Translations under genes and position numbers: made by a program
Notes under the pieces: generated by a model
What the model was told of the DNA's origin: nothing
Databases searched by the model: none
What the model saw: the letters and a program-made list of their open reading frames with translations, nothing else
Assembly: GCA_934178345.1 (NCBI GenBank)
Contig: CAKPQG010000002.1
Coordinates: 93,656-157,655 of the forward strand
DNA: 64,000 bases
DNA from: an uncultured Dialister sp.
GTDB lineage: Bacteria; Bacillota; Negativicutes; Veillonellales; Dialisteraceae
Direction of reading: 5' to 3'
Part shown: piece by piece, positions 55,675-63,750 of the stretch
Layout of the letters: every line of letters begins with the position of its first letter
Numbering within the stretch: position 1 is the first letter of the stretch

Positions 55675-58661
55675 AAATCACGGATTTGCAGCTCTCAGAG
55701 TACGGCATCTATCGAGGCGCGTCCTGGCAGCCATCGACCTCTTCGCTGAATGTGGTCATGGGAGAGAATGAGAGCGGGAAGACGACGATGCTTCGTTTCA
55801 TCCGCGATATGCTCTTCGGCTACGGGCGCGGCAAGTGGCAGGGACGGAAGGGAAATATGGCATTCGTCCGTGCGGACGGGCAGGCGTATCGCGTCTTCCG
55901 GGAAGAGAAGGAGCGCTGGTTCGAGAATGCGAGCCATGTGAAATTCTCCGAAGAGCTGCCGACACTCTGGTGGCATGGCCTCACGCGTTCGATGTACGAG
56001 CAGATCTTTGCCGTCGGCTTGGAGGACCTGCAGGGGGCTTCCTTCCTTGCGAATGACTCCATCCGCAGCCGTTTCTTCATGCTGCAGGGCGGAGATAAGC
56101 TCGCCGGTGCCAAGAAGGACATTCAGGAGAATAAGGAAAAGCTCTTCGTGGCTTCGTCTCAGGGCAAGCGCAAGATCAATCAGCTGATGGCGGATCTGGA
56201 TACCGTGAATCAGGAGCTTGACAGTCTCTCTCATCAGGAAAAGGATTTCGCCGAGCTGCAGAAGAAACAGGAGCTTTTGAAAAAGCAGATCACGGAGCTG
56301 GAGGCAACGCTTGCAAGAGACCAGGAAGAAGACAGGGAACTTTCCAAGCGGCTGGGGGCATGGGAATACTACAAGCGGGCGCGTGATATCAAGCGCCAGC
56401 TCGACCTCTCCTCGCAGGTGAAGATGTTCCCTTCGAATGGCAAGGAGCAGTGGAACCAGCTCATGAACCGCATGAAGGTGATCCACGACCAGAAGGCGTC
56501 TCTTCAGGAAAAGCTCGACGAGTACACGCCGAAGAAGAAGGAAGATATCATCCCATGGGCGAGAGAGGCTGAAGCGCTGGAAAAGCTCTACGTCGATCTG
56601 GGACAGTGGCGACAGACCATCGTCGATGTGGAAGCGCTGGAAGAGGAAAAGGAAAACTGGAAACTCGACTTTGTGAATCTGGGCTATTCCCTGCCGCTCT
56701 GGGACCGCGCGCTGCCCTTGGAAGATGCCTGCGTCCATGTGGACTGGGCAGAAGGCCGGCGCCTTGCGCAGAGCGTGAGCGTAAGGAGCAACGAGCTTCA
56801 TTTCTGGGAGCAGAGAGAGCCGGAGGTCGAAGCCGTCGCCGAAGAGGCGAAGGACGGAGATATCCAGACCGAGGAAGATTTCCAGCAGATGGAAGACATG
56901 GCCTCCTTGCTCGAGCAACTTCTCCATCAGGAAGCGGAAATCAGGGGCAAGATCGATGCCGCTTCGCAGCTCGAAGATAAGAAATTCACCTTCTGGTTCT
57001 GGCTGGGCATCCTCTGCATGGCAGGAGCCGCAGCCGGCATCGCCGCCTTCTACATGGCCATGGCAGGCACCGCCTCGCTCTATGGCGCAGCAGGCGGACT
57101 CGTGCTGGGCATTCTCTGCTTCCTCCTCCATAATAAGAGCATCCACAAGAAGGGGAATGACCTCGAGAAATGGAATGAATCGCTGGCTTCTCTCGTGAAA
57201 GAGCGAAAGGACATCTCCGTCAAATTCCCAGGGCAGGCACCGGAAGACGTGGATGACCTGCAGGCCTTCCATAACCTGATGCAGAGCCGTCGCTCCGATT
57301 TCTACAAAGACCAGGCGAAGCGGCAGGCCATCTCCTGGAAACGGGAAACAGTACGAAAGCAGCAGCTTGCGCACCAGAAGTGGACAGAAGAAGGCAAGCT
57401 GCTCCGCGAAAAGAAGGAAAAAGCAGACAAAGACTGGGACGCCTTCCTCGCGAAAAACAAGCTCCCCAAGACCAGCGCAGAGAATCTCTCCGCCCTGCAG
57501 GAGCAGTGGCAGAAGATCTACTCCGCCGAAGGCAAGGGCAAGATCATTGACCTGCGCTTAGAGCAGATGGATGCACGCCTCGATGCCTACAGCCGCCGGG
57601 CAGAAAGCATCATCTCGAAGACGAAGATGCCATACACCGTGGATCCGGACGGCATCCAGGAGCTCTACGAGGAAACGCATGCGCGCAGCCTCACATGGCA
57701 GTCCATTCAGGAAAAGAACAACCAGCACGATGCATACCGGAAGGAAATGGATAAGCTCGATGACGGCTGGGCCTCCTGCCAGCGGGAGATGGATACCCTT
57801 CTCCATCTGGTCAATGCGAAAAACGCGGAAGAATTTGCCGAAAAAGTGAATGCCCACGAGCATCATGACCAGCTGACGAAGGAATGGGAAGCCGTGAAGC
57901 AGGACCTGCGCCTCTATGCAGGCAGCGATGAAGAATTCCAGTCCCTCTGGCACTTCCTGGAAAGCGGACAGTACGACGACTGGATGGAAAATCACCAGAA
58001 CCTTGCGAAACGCATCAAGGAAGAGACGGCATCACTGGGTGAGCTCCAGAAGAACCAGGGCGCAGTGGAAAATGAGATCTTCCGTCTGGCGGGGGATAAT
58101 ACCATCACAGATACCCTGCAGAAAAAAGAAAAGATCGAAGCCGAGCTTGCCAATGCACTCTCCGAATGGCTGACCTACATGTACACAGAAGAAATCCTGA
58201 ACCGTGCGCAGGCCGCCTATGAGTCCGGCCGCCAGCCGCAGATCATGCAGCAGGCGAATACCTTCCTCTCCGCCATGACCAGAGGCAAGTACGCGCTCCA
58301 GATCTCCGAAGACGGGAAAGACATCGGCATCGTCGACGGCGAGCACCGCGTGAAAGAGGCCAAGATCTGGTCCTCCGGTACAGGCGATCAGGTCTACCTC
58401 GCCATCCGCCTTGCCATGGCCCTCTCCTTCGGCGAGCAGCTCGAGCCGCTCCCCATCGTCTTGGACGACATCTTCGTCCGCTTCGACGAAGAGCGCCAGC
58501 GTGAGACCCTGCGCTTCCTCATGGAACTCGGTAAGACCCAGCAGATCTTCCTCTTCACTTGTCATGCGCAGACCATGCGCATCGCAGAAGAAGTCGGAAA
58601 AGAAAAAGCGACCGGCGAATTTATCCACCTGAAGTCCGGGACCATCGAGCTCGGAGCGTAG
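55671..58661 (+). CDS. yhaN: SbcC/RecN-type coiled-coil AAA ATPase (YhaN-like)
   Basis: A 996-residue partner of YhaO. The N-terminal Walker A is GENESGKTT near residue 32. Long coiled coils fill about 170-430 and 500-850. Two membrane helices near residues 440-490 (FWFWLGILCMAGAAAGIAAF and a second) interrupt the coil, a known feature of YhaN that SbcC lacks. The C-terminal head has the signature WSSGTGDQVYLAIRLA and Walker B LPIVLDDIFVRFDEER. It likely handles DNA ends at the membrane. The start overlaps yhaO (ATGA). A terminator follows at 58731. Confidence 0.92.
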   Translation: MKITDLQLSEYGIYRGASWQPSTSSLNVVMGENESGKTTMLRFIRDMLFGYGRGKWQGRKGNMAFVRADGQAYRVFREEKERWFENASHVKFSEELPTLWWHGLTRSMYEQIFAVGLEDLQGASFLANDSIRSRFFMLQGGDKLAGAKKDIQENKEKLFVASSQGKRKINQLMADLDTVNQELDSLSHQEKDFAELQKKQELLKKQITELEATLARDQEEDRELSKRLGAWEYYKRARDIKRQLDLSSQVKMFPSNGKEQWNQLMNRMKVIHDQKASLQEKLDEYTPKKKEDIIPWAREAEALEKLYVDLGQWRQTIVDVEALEEEKENWKLDFVNLGYSLPLWDRALPLEDACVHVDWAEGRRLAQSVSVRSNELHFWEQREPEVEAVAEEAKDGDIQTEEDFQQMEDMASLLEQLLHQEAEIRGKIDAASQLEDKKFTFWFWLGILCMAGAAAGIAAFYMAMAGTASLYGAAGGLVLGILCFLLHNKSIHKKGNDLEKWNESLASLVKERKDISVKFPGQAPEDVDDLQAFHNLMQSRRSDFYKDQAKRQAISWKRETVRKQQLAHQKWTEEGKLLREKKEKADKDWDAFLAKNKLPKTSAENLSALQEQWQKIYSAEGKGKIIDLRLEQMDARLDAYSRRAESIISKTKMPYTVDPDGIQELYEETHARSLTWQSIQEKNNQHDAYRKEMDKLDDGWASCQREMDTLLHLVNAKNAEEFAEKVNAHEHHDQLTKEWEAVKQDLRLYAGSDEEFQSLWHFLESGQYDDWMENHQNLAKRIKEETASLGELQKNQGAVENEIFRLAGDNTITDTLQKKEKIEAELANALSEWLTYMYTEEILNRAQAAYESGRQPQIMQQANTFLSAMTRGKYALQISEDGKDIGIVDGEHRVKEAKIWSSGTGDQVYLAIRLAMALSFGEQLEPLPIVLDDIFVRFDEERQRETLRFLMELGKTQQIFLFTCHAQTMRIAEEVGKEKATGEFIHLKSGTIELGA

Positions 58662-58730
58662 ACTTTGGAGTGGCAAGAGATTAAGAATTGATTAGAGAAA
58701 ATATCGCAACGCTGTGTGATAAAAAATCAA

Positions 58731-58771
58731 AAAAAGTGACTCTCTTTGAAAAGAAGGGGGTCACTTTTTTC
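58731..58771 (+). terminator. Terminator of yhaO-yhaN
   Basis: AAAAAGTGACTC pairs with GGGTCACTTTTT around a 15-base loop that itself can pair weakly. Confidence 0.88.
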
Positions 58772-59149
58772 GTATGTGTGCGATGCTATGTATAGAAGCA
58801 GGAGAGAGCTTCCCGGAGATATACGGCGGCCGGATTTTCCTCATCCTAGGCAGAGGGGAAGAAGGACATCGGATATCATGCGGCTCTCGAACGCTTCTCT
58901 CTTCGACGGTTCTGCCCGGGAGGAATCGGAAAAGGTGTGGGAAAAGGTGTGTAAGACAAGTGAAAAAGACAGGATGAAAATTCAATTACGAAACAACTCA
59001 GATAGCTCTGACGACAAGATCAGGCTCGCCTCTAAGTGAGTAGAAGTCCTTACTTTGGTAAGGCCGCCCTCGAAACCTCTATGCCTCCCAGCCTGGCGCC
59101 CGATTCATTGGATCTGATTCATTCGACAGGATAGCATCCTGTCTTTTTT
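58772..59149 (+). other. Unassigned 378-base stretch ending in a terminator
   Basis: It has no heptamer or GC-rich modules, unlike other gaps. It contains the hairpin CCTTACTTTGGTAAGG (about 59050-59065) and ends in a terminator where GACAGGAT pairs with ATCCTGTC, then TTTTTT (59125-59149). The word GACAGGAT also occurs at 58968-58975, where it could compete for the same 3' arm. Open frames here lack ribosome sites. It may be an RNA gene or a decayed gene; tmRNA, SRP RNA and RNase P RNA signatures were looked for and not seen. Confidence 0.35.
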
Positions 59150-59162
59150 GCGTGGGTAATAC

Positions 59163-59212
59163 TGGGAAAACGCTGATTCAATCGAACAACTGTTTAATCA
59201 GTGTTTCCCTAG
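59163..59212. mobile_element. Small inverted-repeat element, family 1, copy H (short form)
   Basis: GGGAAAACGCTGATTCAATC plus GAACAACTGTTTAATCAGTG and TTTCCCTAG. It supplies the last codons and stop of the minus-strand gene next to it. Confidence 0.7.
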
Positions 59213-59488
59213 CAGTGGATAAAGGCGCTCATAATTATGCCCCTTAGCTGTTCGGGCGACTGTAGTCCATACGGTGTAGCGCTGCAATACCATGAATAAC
59301 GTAGCTGGTATCAGCAAAGAAAGCAGAGTGAGTTTGAGAACCAGATCCGCCTCATTTCCATAAGTTGCTACCGTAGATACGCCCCATATCATTTGTGATA
59401 CACCATACATAACAAGCCAAAATATAGAGTATGGGATGAAATTTACCACAAATGTTAGAAGAACTAAAAAGATGGATGTAACGGGCAT
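59198..59488 (-). CDS. Small membrane protein of unknown function, 3' end replaced by an inserted element
   Basis: A 96-residue protein with two or three hydrophobic segments (MPVTSIFLVLLTFVVNFIPY; IFWLVMYGVSQMIWG; LTLLSLLIPATLFMVL). I do not recognise the family. AAGGAGTCC precedes the ATG at 59488. Its final residues LGKH and the TGA stop are read from the end of the family 1 short element, so the original protein was probably longer. AT-rich composition marks it as part of the accessory segment. Confidence 0.5.
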   Translation of the reverse strand: MPVTSIFLVLLTFVVNFIPYSIFWLVMYGVSQMIWGVSTVATYGNEADLVLKLTLLSLLIPATLFMVLQRYTVWTTVARTAKGHNYERLYPLLGKH

Positions 59489-59580
59489 AGCGGACTCCTT
59501 ATTGTGCATACCATTTTTTACCGGCGTATTGGACTTTTGTTTGAAACCGCCGGGGCGGTCATTGATTATGTATTTAATTA

Positions 59581-60627
59581 TCAAAACAATCGGCGATAGC
59601 AGGTGTTTTTCCCTTTTCCTTCTTTTGTTAGCTCGCCCGTTGTTACCATTTTACGAAGAGCTCCTTCCACTGAGCTGAGACTCAGTGCCGGGCAGAGGTT
59701 ATGGATTTCTTGCTTGGTAACACGCCCGATTTTTTGCTGACAAGCCATTCTCACTATTTCAAGTGCAGATCGTTTTCCTTCCATAAGAGCGACCCGATCG
59801 TCTAAATCCTTATATGCAGCTAAAATGGTTCCCAAGAGATATTTCATAAAAGGAATCACATCTTCTTTTCCTTCTTGCCAGCCTTTTTGAGAATTTTGAA
59901 GAGATTCGTAATATAAACTTTTATTGACTGCAATTTTTGCTTCCAAAGAAATATATTTCCCTACAAAGAATCCATTTTGATGGAGTAACAAAGATGTCAG
60001 TAAACGGCTCATACGGCCATTTCCATCATTAAAAGGGTGAATGCAAAGAAAGTCATGGATAAAAATGGGGATAAGAAGAAGCGGATCCGCTATGAAGTTT
60101 CCAATTGCCAGATTATAGGTGGCACATAAAGCATCCAGTGCATTTGGGGTTTCATCAGGAGCGAGCGAAGTAAAAAGAGTGACGGTTTGACCGTTTGAAT
60201 AAGTAGCATTGATGTAATTTTGAGTCGTTTTTGTATGTCCGGCTACTGGATTATTCGTGTGACTATATAAAATCTTATGCAGCTGAAGTATATCATTTTG
60301 GGTGATAGGAATGGCATCATAATTTTCATAAATTAACGATAAATTATCGCGATAACCCGTAATTTCTTGTTCATTACGGTTCCGGGGCGTCGTTTTTTCT
60401 AATGCAAGCTGTCTGAGACGGGTGCGCGTTGTCGTGATTCCTTCAATGGCATTTGAAGATTCTATACTCTGAATTTTTGCAATTTCAATCAATTTTTCCA
60501 GTTTTGCCGGCCATTGCTTTAAAAATATCTCCTGCATTCCTGCTTCTTTGTAAATAGCCGCGATAAGTCCAAGTAAATCGGTATCCCATTTTCGGTCACG
60601 CAGCCATGCATAATTAAATGTCCTCAT
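59581..60627 (-). CDS. Fic family protein (probable AMPylase) with C-terminal winged helix
   Basis: A 348-residue Fic-domain protein that transfers AMP or another nucleotide moiety to target protein hydroxyls. The active loop is HPFNDGNGRMSR with catalytic His197. The inhibitory helix motif S58-N-A-I-E62-G63 is present in the N-terminal part, so it is a class II self-inhibited Fic protein. The C-terminal ~80 residues (VTKQEIHNL, then LSSVEGALRKMVTTG) form a winged-helix DNA-binding domain. No separate antitoxin adjoins it. The target is unknown. The region is AT-rich and accessory. Confidence 0.88.
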   Translation of the reverse strand: MRTFNYAWLRDRKWDTDLLGLIAAIYKEAGMQEIFLKQWPAKLEKLIEIAKIQSIESSNAIEGITTTRTRLRQLALEKTTPRNRNEQEITGYRDNLSLIYENYDAIPITQNDILQLHKILYSHTNNPVAGHTKTTQNYINATYSNGQTVTLFTSLAPDETPNALDALCATYNLAIGNFIADPLLLIPIFIHDFLCIHPFNDGNGRMSRLLTSLLLHQNGFFVGKYISLEAKIAVNKSLYYESLQNSQKGWQEGKEDVIPFMKYLLGTILAAYKDLDDRVALMEGKRSALEIVRMACQQKIGRVTKQEIHNLCPALSLSSVEGALRKMVTTGELTKEGKGKNTCYRRLF

Positions 60628-60980
60628 TTTCGTATCAGCACCTTCTTTCCCTTAAAGTATAGCAAAAATTAAGGGTATTTTGTATCCGGCTACATAGTAA
60701 GTCAAATTGCCAAGCCTTTAGCGTGAAGTGAGGAGCCATAACGCATCATTTGAAAATTTGAAGTTCTCCTGGCCGATTAGCAAATGAATGGCTTCAATCC
60801 GTATTATATCAATCAGTCGACAAGCGCTTCATTTCCGCTGGCGATGAAGGGAAAGACGGATGATCATTGTGCTGGGGAGAGTATGTGCCGGATATCAATC
60901 AGGAAAATCAAAAACGGAGGCGATAGCGTATGGGAGAAAAGGAAAAAAGCCCTACACGACTAACCGTAGTCTGATATGAT
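60628..60980. other. Gene-free stretch before the transposase remnant
   Basis: No intact gene. A ribosome site and short frame, GGAGGCGATAGCGTATGGGAG, is cut after 14 codons near 60975, which may mark where the IS inserted into an earlier gene. Confidence 0.35.
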
Positions 60981-61032
60981 TCCCCTAAAGCAGACAAGGT
61001 AAATAACCAAACTGCTTTAGGGGGATTTTTTT
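60981..61032 (+). terminator. Hairpin terminator at the left end of the IS remnant
   Basis: TCCCCTAAAGCAG pairs with CTGCTTTAGGGGGA, followed by TTTTTTT, directly before the transposase ATG. Such a hairpin shields IS genes from outside transcription. Confidence 0.75.
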
Positions 61033-61033
61033 A

Positions 61034-61429
61034 ATGGCCAAAAGGAAACATTCAGCAGATTGGATGCTTGCCAGAGTGAGAGAATATCTTTCCGGCAAAG
61101 GATCTTACCGACAAATCGCCAGAGCGAATGGGATATCCGAGCGGAGTCTTCGTGACTGGGTAAGGAAATACGAGGAACAGGGCGAGGCCTCTTTCATAGA
61201 AGGAGCTGGAAACGCAAGCTACAGTAAGGAATTCAAGGCAAGCTGCGTCCTTGCCGCGCTACGTGGCGAGGGCAGCGTTGACGACATCGTAGTGAAATAC
61301 AACATTTCAAGCCATTCCGTTCTCCGGCACTGGATGAAGCAGTATAATGACCATATAGAACTTAAGGACTACGATCCAAAATGGGAGGTCTATATGGCAG
61401 GAGGCAGAGGCTTTTTTGCGTGTAAATAA
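61034..61429 (+). pseudogene. Truncated IS3-family (IS150-like) transposase OrfA
   Basis: 131 codons of an OrfA with two helix-turn-helix units (YRQIARANGISERSLRDWVR and IVVKYNISSHSVLRHWMK). Full OrfA proteins of this type continue with a leucine-zipper region; here the frame ends in GGRGFFACK and a stop soon after KDYDPKWEVYMAG. OrfB does not follow. A 3' part of OrfB on the same strand appears 2.3 kb later at the window end. AT-rich accessory DNA lies between. Confidence 0.75.
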
Positions 61430-61438
61430 TACATGTCT

Positions 61439-61984
61439 TCATCTATAGGAAACCGCTACTAAATTGGCAGGAATAAAATGCAGGAGTACGTCTTCATCAT
61501 TATCATCATGCTGATACACTATGGCAATTTGATTTCGTTTCCATACGTAATACTCCGTTTTGCTGGGAACTTTATTATGAATGACCGGTGTTCCATATTC
61601 TTTAATCAGGAATTGGGAAATATTTCGTTTATCGCCTGACACATACACATCCATACTTCTTAATTTTTTATCTTTAAATCGTAATGTGATATAGGCAGGC
61701 TTTGTGAGTCCCAGGCAGCCCAGCGGCGCCAGATTACGTAACTCCCATTCTTCATCCCATAAGTGTTTTATAGTATATTTTCCCTGAATCTCTTCTACTG
61801 GTTCCCCATAATAGAAGTCCATAAACCCCAAATTATTTTCGTTTTTAGGTACAGTGTTTTTGCTATCTGAAAGTTCTGACAACTTCACTGTACCGGTATG
61901 GTTAGCAGTCGTATCTGTGGCTCCTGCAGAAGAACTCAATGAAAGCAGGCATGCCAACATGGCTATTGCTATTTCTTTTTTCAT
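61439..61984 (-). CDS. Secreted protein of unknown function
   Basis: A 181-residue protein with a Sec signal peptide (MKKEIAIAMLACLLSLSSSAGA, cleavage probably after SAGA near residue 22). The mature part has mixed charge and beta-type sequence with no family I recognise (NNLGFMDFYYGEPVEEIQ, then YVSGDKRNISQFLIKEYGTP). The periodic pattern resembles small periplasmic proteins that compare a stored and a computed term, but no function is claimed. GGAGTGATT precedes the ATG. It lies between two IS fragments with the DUF4143 ATPase. Confidence 0.6.
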   Translation of the reverse strand: MKKEIAIAMLACLLSLSSSAGATDTTANHTGTVKLSELSDSKNTVPKNENNLGFMDFYYGEPVEEIQGKYTIKHLWDEEWELRNLAPLGCLGLTKPAYITLRFKDKKLRSMDVYVSGDKRNISQFLIKEYGTPVIHNKVPSKTEYYVWKRNQIAIVYQHDDNDEDVLLHFIPANLVAVSYR

Positions 61985-62073
61985 ACTTAATCACTCCTTT
62001 TTAGAAACTAAATCATAAGCAAATTTTGTGATATAATCGATTTAGGCAAACGTGGATGATATGCCGAACCGCA

Positions 62074-62119
62074 GAAAGAACCCTATGGGAAGCTGGAGAA
62101 ATTCCCATGGGGTTCTTCC
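62074..62119. repeat. Strong hairpin in the gap between the secreted-protein and ATPase genes
   Basis: AAGAACCCTATGGGAA pairs with TTCCCATGGGGTTCTT around a 10-base loop. No T tract is adjacent. The remaining gap 61985-62284 holds no gene. Confidence 0.5.
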
Positions 62120-62284
62120 TGTTTAGAGCTCAGGTACGGCTTCAGGCTTGTTGCTTTAGTCACTTCCTATCAAACCATTTGCTAATTCAGTTGGCAATTA
62201 CACCAGCCATTCTTGGGTATAAGAAACGTTGATATATTTCATCCATGAATAATTTTACAGAATTTTTATCATATACTACAATGC

Positions 62285-63517
62285 TTATTTGTTAAGTAGC
62301 CAATCTATCAAATTTTCAACCTTTATCCCATCATAAGAATGAATAAAACTTCTATCCATAGACAATACTATTTTTTCATAGTTATCCGGAATAAGGAGCA
62401 GTGGGCGAAGTTCCCGTTCACGAGTCTCTGGTGACTGCATGCTCTCGGTCACTTGGATATATACCTTATCGTCTGGCTTTTCCGCAATAAAATCTATTTT
62501 CGTTTCTCCTACTTTCCCGATATGCACCCGATAGTCACGGCGGAGAAGTTCCAGGAATACTATATTTTCAATAATATGTCCACGATCAGCATCTCGATAG
62601 CCTAACAACATATTACGAAAACCCATATCAACGATATAGTTCTTGCCCAGTGTTTTCAAAAGCTGTTTTCCCTTTACGTCGTATCGACTAACAGAAAAGA
62701 ATACAAATGCATTGCACAGCATAGAAATATATTTTGCAACTGTTTTTCCTGCTATATTTCTCTGCTTTCCAATGTGAATATCGCCCTCATTAGAGAGAAC
62801 ATTGCCAATGCTATTTGGAGAAATAATACTGCCAATACAGGAACATAAAAACAACATAATTTTTTGGAGTGTTGCTTCATCGGCTCCGCGGTTACGCTGC
62901 AAAATGTCTCGCAGTATGACAGTGGCATAGATCCCTTCCAATGCTTGATTACTTCTAGCCTCGTTGAATTTGAATTCTCTTAAAATAGGCATACCACCAA
63001 ACTGGAGGTATTTCTGAAATTTTTCATCCATCGTTACATCTACAGCAAATTCATAGAAGTTCAAAAATTCCTTAAATGACAGAGGTAGCATCTTTATCTC
63101 AATGTATCTACCTGAGAGCAGTGTAGAAAACTCGGAAGACAGCAGGTAAGCATTAGAACCGGTGATATAGATGTCTACATTAAAATCTAACCGGAATGAT
63201 TCGATTGCCTTTTCCCAATGATTGACTGCTTGTAATTCATCAAATAGAAGGTAAGTTTTACATTTTCCATCGATTTGCTTGCTGACGTAATCATAAAAAG
63301 ATATATAGTCAGTTAAGTTTCGATAACGCAAAGACTCCATGTTCATATGGATGATATTAGAACACGGCACGTTTTTCTCCAGTAAATATTGATGGAATAG
63401 ATCCAGTAAGGACGATTTGCCGCAACGCCTAATCCCCGTGATAATCTTCACCAAATCTACATCCTTGCTTTGTATCAACTGGTTCAGATATTGAGGGCGA
63501 TTTATCAATTTAGTCAT
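62285..63517 (-). CDS. AAA ATPase of the DUF4143 family
   Basis: A 410-residue protein of the bacterial/archaeal ATPase family with an N-terminal AAA domain (Walker A GIRRCGKSS, Walker B TYLLFDELQ, sensor TGSNAYLL), a middle winged-helix region, and the C-terminal DUF4143 domain with an E-x-D-x...Q-V nuclease-like core (KIDFIAEKPDDKVYIQV). The role is not established; such genes are common in accessory regions of gut Firmicutes and Bacteroidetes. AGGAGGTG stands before two ATGs (63520, 63517); spacing favours 63517. Its promoter overlaps a repeated dyad. Confidence 0.85.
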   Translation of the reverse strand: MTKLINRPQYLNQLIQSKDVDLVKIITGIRRCGKSSLLDLFHQYLLEKNVPCSNIIHMNMESLRYRNLTDYISFYDYVSKQIDGKCKTYLLFDELQAVNHWEKAIESFRLDFNVDIYITGSNAYLLSSEFSTLLSGRYIEIKMLPLSFKEFLNFYEFAVDVTMDEKFQKYLQFGGMPILREFKFNEARSNQALEGIYATVILRDILQRNRGADEATLQKIMLFLCSCIGSIISPNSIGNVLSNEGDIHIGKQRNIAGKTVAKYISMLCNAFVFFSVSRYDVKGKQLLKTLGKNYIVDMGFRNMLLGYRDADRGHIIENIVFLELLRRDYRVHIGKVGETKIDFIAEKPDDKVYIQVTESMQSPETRERELRPLLLIPDNYEKIVLSMDRSFIHSYDGIKVENLIDWLLNK

Positions 63518-63543
63518 CATGCACCTCCTGCATTTTTGATTCT

Positions 63544-63619
63544 ATTATACCCAAACTTTCTCATAAGTTCAAAAGTTTCAGTATTTGAAGTCGGAAACTC
63601 TCATAAATTTAAGAGTTTC
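63544..63619 (-). promoter_or_regulatory. Promoter with two copies of a dyad operator upstream of the DUF4143 ATPase
   Basis: On the minus strand, TTGAAC (63572-63567) and TATAAT (63549-63544) are 17 bases apart. Two similar dyads, 63553-63579 and 63594-63619, share AAACT-TCTCATAA-TT-AA-AGTTTC. The first covers the -35 and spacer. The second, with its flanks, makes a perfect 17-bp-arm hairpin TTGAAGTCGGAAACTCT/AGAGTTTCCGACTTCAA (63584-63627). This suggests autoregulation. Confidence 0.55.
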
Positions 63620-63750
63620 CGACTTCAATTTACTAAAGTATATGATTTTTTATTTAAACCAATCATTCCAGTTTTTATATCATAAATTGTCAACCCTAAA
63701 ACGATTGGCAAATTTTGAGTATTTAGCAAATTTTATATAAATCAGTCGTT

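Noticed and set aside
58746..59039. 97-codon frame after yhaN
   Set aside because: It starts inside the yhaN terminator, has no ribosome site and no family resemblance.
58772..59149. tmRNA, SRP RNA, 6S RNA or RNase P RNA in the gap after yhaN
   Set aside because: None of the diagnostic segments of these RNAs (tag reading frame and tRNA-like ends, GGAAGGAAGCAG-like SRP loop, RNase P core words) was found on either strand.
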